DNA of 64,000 nt from Martelella lutilitoris (GCF_016598595.1 NZ_CP066786.1:3309501-3373500); one strand, 5' to 3'. Shown: positions 7,917 through 17,169, counted from the stretch's first letter. Program-made: numbers and translations. The notes: a model not told the origin generated them from the sequence alone.

Positions 7917-8849
7917 TTACTTCATGCCCGATGTCGCGATGCCGCGAACGATGAGTTTCTGGAAGGCGATGAAGAAGATCACCACCGGCACCAGCGACAG
8001 CACCGACATGGCGAACATCTGCCCGAAGGCGGACTTGCCCTCCTGGTCGATGAACAGCCTGAGCGCCAGCGGCACGGTGTAGTTCTTGATGTCATTCAGA
8101 TAGATCAGCGGCGCCAGGAAGTCCTCCCAGACCCAGATCATCGAGAAGATGGCCGATGTTGCCAGCGCCGGCAGCGACAGCGGCAGGATCACGGCCCAGT
8201 AAATCTTGAAGGCCGAACAGCCATCGATCTGCGCCGCCTCGTCAAGCTCGCGCGGGATCTGCCGGAAAAACTGCACCATCAGGAAAATGAAGAAGCCGTC
8301 GGACGCCAGGAAGCGCGGCACGATCAGCGGCAGGTAGGTATCGACCCAGCCGAGCTTCAGAAACATCACATATTGGGGGATCAGGACGACGTGATAGGGG
8401 ATCATCAGCGTCATCATCATCAGCCCGAAGAACAGCCGTTTTCCGGTGAATTCCAGCCGCGCGAAGGCATAGGCCGCGAAAGAGCAGGAAAACAGGTTAC
8501 CGAGGACCGACAGCACCGTGACGATGGTCGAGTTGCGGTAGAAGATCGAGAAGGAAACGGGCAGCGCCTCCCATCCTCCGGTGTAGTTGCTCCAGTTGAA
8601 GGTTGACGGCCAGAGGCCGAGGCTTCCGAAGATCTCGTTTTCCGGCTTCAGCGAAGACGCCAGAAGCCAGAGCAGCGGATAGAGCATGATGAACGAGAAC
8701 ACGATCAGGAAGATATGCTTGAACAGCCGCGCCCGCCGCGCCCGCTTGTTCTTCGCCAGCCGGTATTCATGCGCGACGCGGGCCGCCTCGTCGCGCTCGG
8801 CCTCCAGTTCCGTCTCGGCCAGCGCGGCCTCAGTCGCGTTCATTTTCAT
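7917..8849 (-). CDS. Carbohydrate ABC transporter permease (MalG type)
   Basis: The product is 310 residues if started at the ATG 8849 (MKMNATEAA); another ATG at 8843 is possible, and the longer ORF from 8882 would lie deep inside the upstream permease gene. It has six predicted membrane segments, a charged N-terminal tail, and the EAA loop (PRELDEAAQIDGCSAFKIYWAVILPLSLPAL) that docks with the ATPase. It overlaps the MalF-type gene by about 20 nt, indicating coupled translation. It forms the membrane channel together with that protein. Confidence 0.9.
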   Translation of the reverse strand: MKMNATEAALAETELEAERDEAARVAHEYRLAKNKRARRARLFKHIFLIVFSFIMLYPLLWLLASSLKPENEIFGSLGLWPSTFNWSNYTGGWEALPVSFSIFYRNSTIVTVLSVLGNLFSCSFAAYAFARLEFTGKRLFFGLMMMTLMIPYHVVLIPQYVMFLKLGWVDTYLPLIVPRFLASDGFFIFLMVQFFRQIPRELDEAAQIDGCSAFKIYWAVILPLSLPALATSAIFSMIWVWEDFLAPLIYLNDIKNYTVPLALRLFIDQEGKSAFGQMFAMSVLSLVPVVIFFIAFQKLIVRGIATSGMK

Positions 8850-9723
8850 AATGCACCCAATATTTCGAGGTCGCGAAGGCAAGCGCGGTGAACAGGCCGA
8901 TGATCACCAGCAGCACCCAGGCAAGCGCCGAGGCATAGCCCATGCGGAAGAACTTGAAGGCCTCGTTGAAGAGATAGACGGTGTAGACCAGAAGGCTGTC
9001 GGCCGGCCCGCCAGTGCCGTTCGAGATGATGAAGGCGGGCGAGAAGATCTTGAACGCCTCGATGATCTGCAGCACCAGATTGAAGAATACGACCGGCGCC
9101 AGCATCGGCAGGGTGATGGCGTAGAACTTGCGGAAGCGCGGCGTCCCGTCGATATCCGCCGCCTCGTAAAGATCCTTCGGAATGCCGCGCAGCCCTGCCA
9201 GGAAGATCAGCATCGGCGCGCCGAACTGCCAGATCGCCAGCACGATCAACGTGTAGATCGAGGTTGAGGGATTGGTGATCCAGCCGATGCCCTGAATGCC
9301 GAAGACGGCCAGCACCTGGTTGACCACGCCGTCGATCGAAAACAGCTGCCGCCACAGGATCGCAATCGCGATGGACGCGCCGAGCAGAGACGGCAGGTAA
9401 AAGATCGCGCGATATAGTCCGATCGTCCTGAGCCCCTTGTCGAGCAGCATGGCGACGCCGAGCGCCATGATCAGCCGGAGCGGAACGGCGAAGACCACAT
9501 AATGGAAGGTGACTTCCAGCGTCTTCCAGAACCGGCGGTCGCGGGTGAACATGTAGATGTAATTGTCGAGCCCGGTCCAGCGCGGGTCGCCGACCATGTC
9601 ATAGCGCGTGAATGACAGATAGAGCGAGACCAGGATCGGACCGATGGCGAGCAGGAAGAACCCGATCAGCCAGGGCGCCAGGAACATGTACCCGGAAGCG
9701 TTGCGCGCTTTCGTATTCTTCAT
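8830..9723 (-). CDS. Carbohydrate ABC transporter permease (MalF/UgpA type)
   Basis: The product is 297 residues. It starts with a short cytoplasmic tail and the membrane segment YMFLAPWLIGFFLLAIGPIL, which is typical of UgpA/LacF-like permeases. The EAA loop is PKDLYEAADIDGTPRFRKFYAITLPMLAPV. It is separated from the binding-protein gene by a 61-bp gap holding a strong hairpin, which is likely to set a lower expression level than that of the binding protein. Confidence 0.92.
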   Translation of the reverse strand: MKNTKARNASGYMFLAPWLIGFFLLAIGPILVSLYLSFTRYDMVGDPRWTGLDNYIYMFTRDRRFWKTLEVTFHYVVFAVPLRLIMALGVAMLLDKGLRTIGLYRAIFYLPSLLGASIAIAILWRQLFSIDGVVNQVLAVFGIQGIGWITNPSTSIYTLIVLAIWQFGAPMLIFLAGLRGIPKDLYEAADIDGTPRFRKFYAITLPMLAPVVFFNLVLQIIEAFKIFSPAFIISNGTGGPADSLLVYTVYLFNEAFKFFRMGYASALAWVLLVIIGLFTALAFATSKYWVHYENERD

Positions 9724-9749
9724 CGAACCACTCTTTCAGACGTGAAGAG

Positions 9750-9777
9750 CCGGTCCCCGACGCAAAGCGGGGACCGG
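9750..9777. promoter_or_regulatory. Intercistronic stem-loop between binding protein and permease genes
   Basis: A perfect 10-bp stem (CCGGTCCCCG at 9750-9759, CGGGGACCGG at 9768-9777) with an 8-nt loop lies 7 bp after the binding-protein stop codon on the minus strand and about 27 bp before the permease start. There is no U-run. Such hairpins protect the 3' end of binding-protein mRNA in sugar ABC operons such as malE-malF. Confidence 0.7.
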
Positions 9778-9784
9778 TCCTTGA

Positions 9785-11065
9785 TCAGCGGGCGCGATCG
9801 ATGATCGCCTGGGCATCGTCAACGAACACTTCGGCCGCCTGCTGCGGCGCGATGTCGCCGAGCACCACATTGGTGGCGGCGCGGATGAAGGCATCGCGCA
9901 CTTCGCCGGCGCCCTTCGGCTCGGGCGGCGGCAGCGGGCCGACCTTGTCCTGGATGGCGTTGAAGTAATCCACCGAGACCTTTTCGGCCGGCGTGAAGTC
10001 GGGCGCCAGCGCCGCACGGACGTCCGGATTGGCCGGGATACCGCGTTCCAGGCCGAGGATCTTGGTCGCCTCCGGATTGTTGATCCAGTCGTTCATGTAC
10101 ATGATCGCGGCTTCCGGATCCTCGCTGTCGCGCGTCAGGCTCATGAACATCGAAGGCTTGATGAACTGGCCGGGATCGCCGCCTTCCTTGTGCGGCACCA
10201 TGGCGGCGCCGACCGGGTCCTGCATCAGCGCCTGAACGCCGACGATCTGGTTCGACCAGAAATTGGAGATCGCGGTATCGCCTGCGACGATGCCGACGTC
10301 GGACATCGGCAGGTTGGCATCAAGCGACTTGTCTGCGGAGCGAAGGACGCCGGCGTCTCTCAGATCGCGCCAGAACTGCCAGTAATCCGCGATGATATCC
10401 GGCGTGACGGTGACGTCGCCCTCGGGCCCGAAGAAACTGCTGCCGTTCTGACGGATCCAGACTTCGCAGACTTCGAGAACCACCGAGCAGTCGTCGGAGC
10501 CCTTGACCTTGCCGCCGGTCGCCTCGGTGATCGTCTTGCAGACATCGGCGAACTGGTCCCAGGTCCAGTTGATCACATCCGTGTCGGCAACACCGGCTTC
10601 CTCGAAGATCGTCTCGTTGTAGACGAAAACCTGGCTGTTGGAGCCGATATTGAGGGCGTAAAGCTTGCCGTCGACCATGCCGCCCTGCAGCGGCCCCTTG
10701 TCGAAATTCGAGAGATCAAGGCCGTTGCCGATGAAGGGATCGAGCTCCTGCAGCGCGCCGCGACGCACATATTCGAACAGGAAGCGGTAGTCCATCTGCA
10801 CCAGGTCGGCCATGTTGCGGCCCGCGGTCTGGGTGGCCATCTTGGTCCAGTAGTCGCCCCAGCCGATGGTCTCGCCCGACACGGAAATGCCAGGATGGTT
10901 CTTGTCAAAGACCTCGATCACCTCAAAGGTCCGCCTGTCGCGCTCGGGATTGCCCCACCAGAAATGGCGGATGCTGCGGTCCTGGGCAAGGGCCGGCAGC
11001 GGCAGGCCGGCGGCCAGCGCCAGTCCGCCCGTGGTGGTCAGAAATTTTCTACGTGAAACGGCCAT
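9785..11065 (-). CDS. Sugar ABC transporter substrate-binding protein 1 (Tat-exported)
   Basis: The product is 426 residues. The N-terminus MAVSRRKFL plus a hydrophobic stretch ending ALA-QD is a twin-arginine signal, so it is probably exported folded. The mature part is a family 1 extracellular solute-binding protein (periplasmic, captures a sugar or oligosaccharide). It is closely related to the next gene upstream: both share the RHFWWGNPERDRRTF and GETIGWGDYW segments and many further blocks along their length. The ATG follows GGAGGAG. Given the nearby GH78 and GH105, the ligand may be a rhamnose-containing oligosaccharide, which is inference. Confidence 0.9.
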   Translation of the reverse strand: MAVSRRKFLTTTGGLALAAGLPLPALAQDRSIRHFWWGNPERDRRTFEVIEVFDKNHPGISVSGETIGWGDYWTKMATQTAGRNMADLVQMDYRFLFEYVRRGALQELDPFIGNGLDLSNFDKGPLQGGMVDGKLYALNIGSNSQVFVYNETIFEEAGVADTDVINWTWDQFADVCKTITEATGGKVKGSDDCSVVLEVCEVWIRQNGSSFFGPEGDVTVTPDIIADYWQFWRDLRDAGVLRSADKSLDANLPMSDVGIVAGDTAISNFWSNQIVGVQALMQDPVGAAMVPHKEGGDPGQFIKPSMFMSLTRDSEDPEAAIMYMNDWINNPEATKILGLERGIPANPDVRAALAPDFTPAEKVSVDYFNAIQDKVGPLPPPEPKGAGEVRDAFIRAATNVVLGDIAPQQAAEVFVDDAQAIIDRAR

Positions 11066-11155
11066 AAACTCCTCCTTTTCATGGCAACGATGACCCAGTG
11101 AGAAAGGCGTCGGAACGCCGCGGGGTCAGGCAGTTTTTTTCGGGTAAACGCGCGC

Positions 11156-12439
11156 TCACATACGCGCGCGCTCAAGAATAGCCGTCGCGTCCTCCACAAA
11201 GCGCGCGGCTCCGTCTTCGGGCGAAACGTAGCCCAGGACGACATCTGTGCCCGTCCGCATGAAACTGTCCCTGACCTCTCCGACCCCTTTCGGCGCAGGA
11301 TTGGGCACGGGTCCGACCTTGCCCTGAATGCCGGCGTAATAATCGACGACCTTGGCTTCGGTATCGGAGAGCACCGGCATCAGCGCGTCGCGTCCCATGG
11401 CGCTCGGCGGAATACCGCGATCGATACCCAGTACCCGGATGGCATCCGGGCTCGACACCCAGTCATTGATATAGGCAAGCACGGCATCGATATTCTCGGC
11501 ATCGCGGGAAATCGAGAGGTACATCGACGGCAGTATATACTGTCCGTATGCCATGCCGGCGCGGCGCGGCACCATTGCCAGACCGACGGGGTCCTGCATC
11601 AGGCTTTGAACGGCCACGGCCTGATTGGCATAACGGAAGGTGGTCGCCGTGGTGCCGCTGACGATGCCGAGATCGCTCATCGGCTTGTCGACACGCACCG
11701 TCGCGTTCGGGCCCTCGATAATGCCCGCCTTGCGCAGGTCGGTCCAGAACCGCCAATAGGACCCGACGTCCTCGGCCGTCACCTGAAGCTCGCCGTCCTT
11801 CGAATAGAGATCATGGCCATTTTCGCGGCCCCAGACCTCGAAATTCTCGATATAAAGCGATAAATCCTCGCTGCCGGTGACGGCTCCTTCCGTCGCATCC
11901 GTAATCTTCTGGCAGGCATCGGCGAATGTATCCGTCGTCCAGCCGAACCTGTCGAACGCAACGCCCGCCTCGTCAAAAACGCGCTGGTTATAGGGAATAA
12001 CCTGGCTCGTCGCGCCGATATTGATACCATAGAGCATCCCGTCGACCATGCCGCTATCGAGCGCGCCTTCGTCATAGAAGCCCACATCGATGCCGTTTCC
12101 GAGATAGTCATCGAGCGGGACGAGCGCGCCGCGCTGAACATATTCGTGCAGGTAGATATAAGGCATCTGCACAATGTCAGCCATGTTCCGGCCGGCCGTC
12201 TGCGTCGCCATCTTGGCCCAGTAATCTCCCCAGCCGATGGTTTCGCCGGACACCGCAATATCGGAGTGGGCCTGCTGAAACCAGTCGATATAGGCGAAGG
12301 TGCGCCTGTCGCGCTCCGGATTGCCCCACCAGAAGTGGCGGATGCTCTTTTGCTGCGCCCAGGCCGGAGCAGCCGGCAAGCCGGCGCCAAGCGCCAAGCC
12401 GCCCGAAACCGTCAAGAAAGTCCTGCGAGAAACAACCAT
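11156..12439 (-). CDS. Sugar ABC transporter substrate-binding protein 2, tandem paralog (Tat-exported)
   Basis: The product is 427 residues with the Tat motif SRRTFL and a signal ending AWAQQ. It is a full-length paralog of the downstream binding protein, sharing RHFWWGNPERDRRTF, SGETIGWGDYW, ATQTAGRNMAD and the C-terminal VGEVRDSFMR/VVLGYVSPE blocks, but clearly diverged elsewhere, so it is an old tandem duplication. It lies first after the promoter region at 12440-12723. One permease pair serves both proteins, which suggests two related ligands delivered to one channel. Confidence 0.9.
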   Translation of the reverse strand: MVVSRRTFLTVSGGLALGAGLPAAPAWAQQKSIRHFWWGNPERDRRTFAYIDWFQQAHSDIAVSGETIGWGDYWAKMATQTAGRNMADIVQMPYIYLHEYVQRGALVPLDDYLGNGIDVGFYDEGALDSGMVDGMLYGINIGATSQVIPYNQRVFDEAGVAFDRFGWTTDTFADACQKITDATEGAVTGSEDLSLYIENFEVWGRENGHDLYSKDGELQVTAEDVGSYWRFWTDLRKAGIIEGPNATVRVDKPMSDLGIVSGTTATTFRYANQAVAVQSLMQDPVGLAMVPRRAGMAYGQYILPSMYLSISRDAENIDAVLAYINDWVSSPDAIRVLGIDRGIPPSAMGRDALMPVLSDTEAKVVDYYAGIQGKVGPVPNPAPKGVGEVRDSFMRTGTDVVLGYVSPEDGAARFVEDATAILERARM

Positions 12440-12570
12440 AACCCCTCCCTTTTGGAACGCACGGCAGCCACCGTCCCGTCGTTCAGCCGACCCACCGCTC
12501 CTCCCGGCGGGCCTTGTCCGACGTCATCCGTTCCAGCTTGGCCGCAAATTCAAACATGCGAACCATTTTT

Positions 12571-12594
12571 TTTGAAACGTCATTCCGTTTTAAA
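12571..12594. promoter_or_regulatory. Inverted repeat upstream of the binding-protein genes (candidate IclR/KdgR operator)
   Basis: TTTGAAACG (12571-12579) and CGTTTTAAA (12586-12594) form an inverted repeat matching at 8 of 9 positions across a 6-nt spacer, inside an AT-rich patch (12560-12600) that contrasts with the GC-rich surroundings. It lies about 130-155 bp upstream of the second binding-protein start. The TGAAAC half-site recalls KdgR-type operators. The regulator is inferred. Confidence 0.45.
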
Positions 12595-12723
12595 TTTACA
12601 CCACAGGAATTGACCGAATGCAAGTCGAAACTCGGCCTCTCCGGGGTTCGCTTGCATGCGGCAAGTTTTCGAACCCTGCGCTTGCCGCCATCGCGCGGAC
12701 AGAAGCGGCGCTCGGAAAAAAGA

Positions 12724-15378
12724 TCAGCCGGGAAGGACGAAACGGAAGCGGTGCGCGCCGGAAGCGAGGCGAAGATGACGCCCCGCAAACGGCGCATCGT
12801 CGACTGTCACGGCGCCAAGCCCCTCGGGCAGCTCGACATCCGCCGTGACGGAGGGCGGCAGGACCAGTTCCCATGCGCCGCTCTCTCCGTCGATCCGCCA
12901 GCGGCTTTCCACCGTGCCCGTGCGCGCCTCGTAGGCTGCCGTCACGTGGCCGATGCGGCGGTCGAAAACCGGGCGCGCCATGACGTGGGCGTAGCCCGGT
13001 CCCGCCTCGCTCCAGTCGATGCCGGCAAGGCGCGACCAGATCCACTCGCCGACCGCGCCATAGGCATAATGGTTGAAGGAGTTCATGTTCGGGCTCTGGA
13101 AGCCGCCTTCCGGCGTCCATCCGTCCCAGCGCTCCCAGATCGTCGTCGCTCCGTGGGCAATCGAAAAGCCCCAGGAGGGATAGGTTTCCTTCAGCAGCAG
13201 ATCGACCGCGCGCGCCGGCCCGATATGATCGGCAACCACCGGGCAGACATGGCGCACGCCAAGAAAGCCGGTCTGCAGGTGCCAGTCCGCCGCCTCGAAA
13301 AGCGCCTTGAGACGAGAGGCCGCAGCCCCGCGCAGGGCCTCGGGCAGGATGGCGAAGTCGAGCGCCAGCAGATAGGCCGTCTGCGTATCGGAGATCAGCC
13401 TGCCGTCGCGCCAATAAGCCTCGACAAAGGCCTTTCGCAGGCGCGCGCCCAATGCCGTCCAGCGAGCCCTGTCCCGCCCGGTCACGCTCGCGATCTTCTC
13501 CATCAGATCGGCGAGATGCACCCAGTAGGCGCTCGCCACCAGGAAGGGATCGGTCTTCGGGCCGACGTTCAGCCAGTCGCCGTAATTGTTGTTGTTGCGG
13601 TTGATGCGCAGGCCGTCCGGATTGGCGGCCTCGATATAGTCCATCCATGCCACGAAACGATCATAATTTCCGACAAGGAGATCCCGGTCGCCATAGCGCA
13701 TGAAATGATGCCAGGCCATGATGATTGGCGCATCGCCCCAGCCGGGCGCGCCGGGCTGGGGGGTCAGCCGATAGGGATTGAGCGGCTTGGTCGGCGCGAC
13801 ATCGGGAAAGGCCCCTTCCGGCGACTGTCCGTCGGCAAGATCCACCATCCATTTGTTGAGGAAGGCCTCGACATCCATGTTGTAGCCGGCCGTGCGCCAG
13901 AAAACCTGTGCATCCGCCGACCAGCCATAGCGCTCGTCGCGCTGCGGGCAATCGGTGGGAACGGAAAGGAAATTGCCGCGCTGGCCCCAGACGATATTCG
14001 ACAGAAGCTGATTGACCAGCGGGTTGCCGGTTTCGATCCTGCCGCGCACCGGCGTGTCGGTCTGGATGGCGATCGCGGTGATTTCCGGCTCGCTCTCCGC
14101 CGCGCCCTCGATGACGAGACCCGCATACTGGAAGCCCCGGAAGGTGAAGCGCGGCTTGAACGCCTCCTCGCCCTTGCCCCCGGCGATGTAGATATCCTCG
14201 TTCACCGCGTAGCGCATATTGTCGAGGTAGAGCGCGCCATCCTCGGCCAGCCGCTCGGCAAAGCGCAGGCGGAAGACGGTGCCTGCCGGAGCCTTCACCC
14301 TGAGTTCGGCATAGCCGGCAAGGTTTTGCGAGAAATCATAGATCCGCATGCCGCCCTTTTCGTGGAGGAAGCGACCTTCGAACCGCGCCACCTCGCGGGC
14401 GGGCTGCACGCGCTGTGCATCAATGAGCGGCGCGCCGGGCTCGGGGATGAAGGCCTCGACCGGTTGCCAGGCGGCCGCATCGAAACCGGCCTTGTCCCAG
14501 CCCTCGATCTCGAGGCGCGCATCATAGGCCTCACCGGCCAGGAAATCGCTGTAAAGGATCGGGCCTTGCGCTGTCTGCCAGCTTCCATCGCTGGTGATCT
14601 TCTCCACGCGCCCATCGGCATATTGCAGGTGGATCTGGCATTTGAAGGCCGGGCGGCCGCCATAGTGATTGCCGGCGCGACGCTGATTGTGGCCGATGCG
14701 ACCGGAATACCAGCCCTCGCCGAGGATCACGCCGATAACATTTTCGCCGGCAGCGAACATGTCCGTCACATCGAAGGTCTGGTATTCGACGCGGGTGTGG
14801 TAATCCGTCCAGCCCGGCGCCATCACATGGTCGCCAACGCGGGCGCCGTTGATGAAAAACTCGTAGAGACCGAGCGCCGTCACATAGGCAAGGACGCGCA
14901 CCGGCTTTTCGTCCAGTGCCACGGCCCGGCGCAGATAATCGGCAGGCCGCGCCTGAAACCGGTTGTCGTAGCGGTTGCCCTGCGGCACGTCGCGGCCGGC
15001 GGGCAGCACAAAATAGCGCGCTATCCACTCCGCTTCCCAGTCCTCGGCCCGAAGCCCGGTGAAAAAACGGACAGGCGGAGCGAAACCCGAACCCTGCCCG
15101 TCCTCGTCCCAAAGCGCGACCGACCACCAGACGGCGCGGTCGGAGGCGGGCGGCGCGCCGTCCCAGACCATCCCCGGCCAACTGCCCTCTCGCCTGCCGC
15201 TGTCGAAGAGGTCGCCCCGCCCCTCCGCCAGGTCATCAAGGTTGCTGCCCGCGACCACCCGGAAGGCCTGTTGCGCCTTCGCATCGCCGCTCAGGGTCCA
15301 CGAAAACCGCGGCAATTCGCCGTTCAGCCCGCTTGCGTCCTCAAGGGCCGCAACGCGCAGGTTCAAGGGTTTCAGCAT
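12724..15378 (-). CDS. Alpha-L-rhamnosidase, glycoside hydrolase family 78
   Basis: The product is 884 residues, as expected for a GH78 enzyme with N-terminal beta-sandwich domains, an (alpha/alpha)6 barrel and a C-terminal beta domain. Signatures include TDCPQRDERYGWSADAQVF (holding the acidic residues of the active site), TTIWERWDGWTPEGGF and NSFNHYAYGAVGEWIWSRLAGI. It removes terminal alpha-L-rhamnose from oligosaccharides or glycosides. There is no signal peptide, so it is probably cytoplasmic. It is 30 bp downstream of a GntR regulator gene and upstream of the ABC importer, which suits hydrolysis after import. Confidence 0.92.
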   Translation of the reverse strand: MLKPLNLRVAALEDASGLNGELPRFSWTLSGDAKAQQAFRVVAGSNLDDLAEGRGDLFDSGRREGSWPGMVWDGAPPASDRAVWWSVALWDEDGQGSGFAPPVRFFTGLRAEDWEAEWIARYFVLPAGRDVPQGNRYDNRFQARPADYLRRAVALDEKPVRVLAYVTALGLYEFFINGARVGDHVMAPGWTDYHTRVEYQTFDVTDMFAAGENVIGVILGEGWYSGRIGHNQRRAGNHYGGRPAFKCQIHLQYADGRVEKITSDGSWQTAQGPILYSDFLAGEAYDARLEIEGWDKAGFDAAAWQPVEAFIPEPGAPLIDAQRVQPAREVARFEGRFLHEKGGMRIYDFSQNLAGYAELRVKAPAGTVFRLRFAERLAEDGALYLDNMRYAVNEDIYIAGGKGEEAFKPRFTFRGFQYAGLVIEGAAESEPEITAIAIQTDTPVRGRIETGNPLVNQLLSNIVWGQRGNFLSVPTDCPQRDERYGWSADAQVFWRTAGYNMDVEAFLNKWMVDLADGQSPEGAFPDVAPTKPLNPYRLTPQPGAPGWGDAPIIMAWHHFMRYGDRDLLVGNYDRFVAWMDYIEAANPDGLRINRNNNNYGDWLNVGPKTDPFLVASAYWVHLADLMEKIASVTGRDRARWTALGARLRKAFVEAYWRDGRLISDTQTAYLLALDFAILPEALRGAAASRLKALFEAADWHLQTGFLGVRHVCPVVADHIGPARAVDLLLKETYPSWGFSIAHGATTIWERWDGWTPEGGFQSPNMNSFNHYAYGAVGEWIWSRLAGIDWSEAGPGYAHVMARPVFDRRIGHVTAAYEARTGTVESRWRIDGESGAWELVLPPSVTADVELPEGLGAVTVDDAPFAGRHLRLASGAHRFRFVLPG

Positions 15379-15408
15379 CTCTCTGCTCCCCGGATTTCGT
15401 GAATGATC

Positions 15409-16077
15409 TCAAAGTTGAAGCGCGCGGTTTCGGGCATTGCGCACATGCTTGTCCATCGCATCGATGGCGGCGATTCGGTCGCGTTTCTGGATGGCGTCGA
15501 TCACCGCCAGGTGATCGCCGAAGGCTTCCGGCAGCACGGTCTCGTTGAGCCGTATCCGGTCGAGCTTGATCAGGCGCATGCGGATGGCGTTGATGTTGTA
15601 GGCATTGCGCAAAAGCTCGTTGTCGGTGGCGGAGATCAGCAGGTTGTGGAAGCCGGTATCGATCTCCTGGCCGCGCGCCAGAAGCTCCGGCGTCGGCGCC
15701 TTTTTCACCGCCTCGACGATATCCATATGCAGCTTCCGCTGACTTTCAAGCACGGTGTCGGACATCTCCCTGACCGCGTGGATCACCGCCTCGCGCTCAA
15801 GGGCCGCGCGCATCTGGAACGTGTTGCGAATCATCGACAGGTCGATCGCCGGAATCAGGATGCCGCGCTGCGGCAGCACGCTGACGAGCCCCTCGGCCTG
15901 AAGCCGCGGCAGAAGCTCGCGCAGCGCGCCGATCGAAAGGTTCAGCATGTCCACCAGCGCACGCTGGGAGACCATCTGGCCGGGCCTGAGCTGCCCGCTC
16001 ATCAGCGCATCCTGAAAAAGGTCGTAGGCGGCGTCCTTGACGCCCGCCTGACCGGCCTCGGCCGCACCCTGTTTCAT
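15409..16077 (-). CDS. GntR family transcriptional regulator (FCD-type)
   Basis: The product is 222 residues from the ATG at 16077; GGAGGAAC lies upstream, and a GTG directly before it (16080) is an alternative. The winged HTH (SGQLRPGQMVSQRALVDMLN, with SIGALRELLPRLQAEGLV) is followed by an all-helical FCD effector domain. Such regulators usually bind a carboxylate or sugar acid with a metal in the FCD domain. It lies between the aldolase and rhamnosidase genes in one minus-strand array. The palindrome at 17055-17069 is a candidate site. Confidence 0.83.
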   Translation of the reverse strand: MKQGAAEAGQAGVKDAAYDLFQDALMSGQLRPGQMVSQRALVDMLNLSIGALRELLPRLQAEGLVSVLPQRGILIPAIDLSMIRNTFQMRAALEREAVIHAVREMSDTVLESQRKLHMDIVEAVKKAPTPELLARGQEIDTGFHNLLISATDNELLRNAYNINAIRMRLIKLDRIRLNETVLPEAFGDHLAVIDAIQKRDRIAAIDAMDKHVRNARNRALQL

Positions 16078-16122
16078 CACGCCCGTTCCTCCTTGCTTTC
16101 CCACCACGCCGAAGCATGCGTC

Positions 16123-17013
16123 TCATCCGGCAACCGGCTCGTCCGCGACGCGAACCTTCTGCATGACGTCCGAACCGGCCGGCGAAAGCGGCGGCACCGT
16201 TCGGCGGAAGGCATCGTCGCCGCGCATTTCCGCAACCAGCGCCTTCAACGCCGTGGCGCCGCCATGCGCATCCACGGCCTCGATCCGCCGACTGGCCCGA
16301 ACGCGCAACGCATCGGTAACCGGCCCGGAATAGAGCCTTACTGTATCAGCGGGATAGGGATTTGTCATACCACCGATCATACCAGCGCCGCCGGCGGCAA
16401 CCATTTCCGGCAGGATCCGGTCATCGCCGGTGAAGATCGACAATTGCGGAAAAGCCTCGATCAGCTTCAGGCCGTCGGCAAGGTTGCCGGTGGAATCCTT
16501 GATGCCGATGATGCGTTCTCCGAACCGCTCCAGCATGACCTCGACCAGCGGCACGTCGAATGTGACGCCGGAAAAGTGCGGGAAATTGTAAAGCACGATC
16601 TCGATATCCGGCGATCCGGCCCGCCTGATCATCGCCTCATAGAAGTCGGCAACCGCCTCGTTCGAGGACGGCGTGTAATAATAGGGCGGGATCACCAGCG
16701 CCGCGCGTGCGCCGACGTCCGCGATCGCCGCAAGCATGCCGCCGGCCTCATCGACGGCAGAGGCAACAACGCCCGGGATATGGCGTTTCATATCCATTCC
16801 GGCTGCGGCGAGCGCGCGCAAGGCGGCCGCCTTCTGACGGGTCGAGAAGGAAGCCCCCTCGCCCGTCGTGCCGAATTCGGAAACGAATGAACAGCCTTCG
16901 GCAAGCACGAATTCCATATGCGACTTGAGGCGCTGAACGTCGATTTCAAATTCGGGCGTCACCGGCGTGACGCACGCCCCCACAACGCCTCTGAGATCAC
17001 TGTCCGCCAGCAT
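16123..17013 (-). CDS. Dihydrodipicolinate synthase (DHDPS/NAL) family aldolase
   Basis: The product is 296 residues from the ATG at 17013, which follows GGAAAGG; an upstream ATG (17064) would add 17 residues and overlap the operator-like site. The class I aldolase residues are present: GTTGEG (49-54), Tyr142 in YNFP and the Schiff-base Lys172 in GIKDSTGN. Members cleave or make 2-keto-3-deoxy sugar acids, N-acetylneuraminate or dihydrodipicolinate with pyruvate. Given its place beside rhamnosidase and TRAP genes, a catabolic 2-keto-3-deoxy acid aldolase is more likely than lysine biosynthesis. Confidence 0.85.
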   Translation of the reverse strand: MLADSDLRGVVGACVTPVTPEFEIDVQRLKSHMEFVLAEGCSFVSEFGTTGEGASFSTRQKAAALRALAAAGMDMKRHIPGVVASAVDEAGGMLAAIADVGARAALVIPPYYYTPSSNEAVADFYEAMIRRAGSPDIEIVLYNFPHFSGVTFDVPLVEVMLERFGERIIGIKDSTGNLADGLKLIEAFPQLSIFTGDDRILPEMVAAGGAGMIGGMTNPYPADTVRLYSGPVTDALRVRASRRIEAVDAHGGATALKALVAEMRGDDAFRRTVPPLSPAGSDVMQKVRVADEPVAG

Positions 17014-17054
17014 GATATTCCTTTCCGCATATTGGTCAGATGCTTTATCCGACA

Positions 17055-17069
17055 ACTGATACAATCAGT
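17055..17069. promoter_or_regulatory. Perfect palindrome in the aldolase/TRAP divergent promoter (candidate GntR operator)
   Basis: ACTGAT-ACA-ATCAGT is a perfect 6-3-6 inverted repeat between the divergent aldolase and dctP-like genes, and a further ATCAGT half-site follows at 17076-17081. Palindromes with this short spacing are typical of GntR/FCD operators. The adjacent GntR gene (15409-16077) or the FadR-type gene (20611-21393) could bind it. Confidence 0.5.
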
Positions 17070-17169
17070 ATTTACATCAGTGATCGAAACCCGTAAAGTC
17101 CATTTTACCCGCCGGGACATTTTGCTACATGAGGAGCCCGGCTGACCTGACGTTTAGGGAGGAATGATT

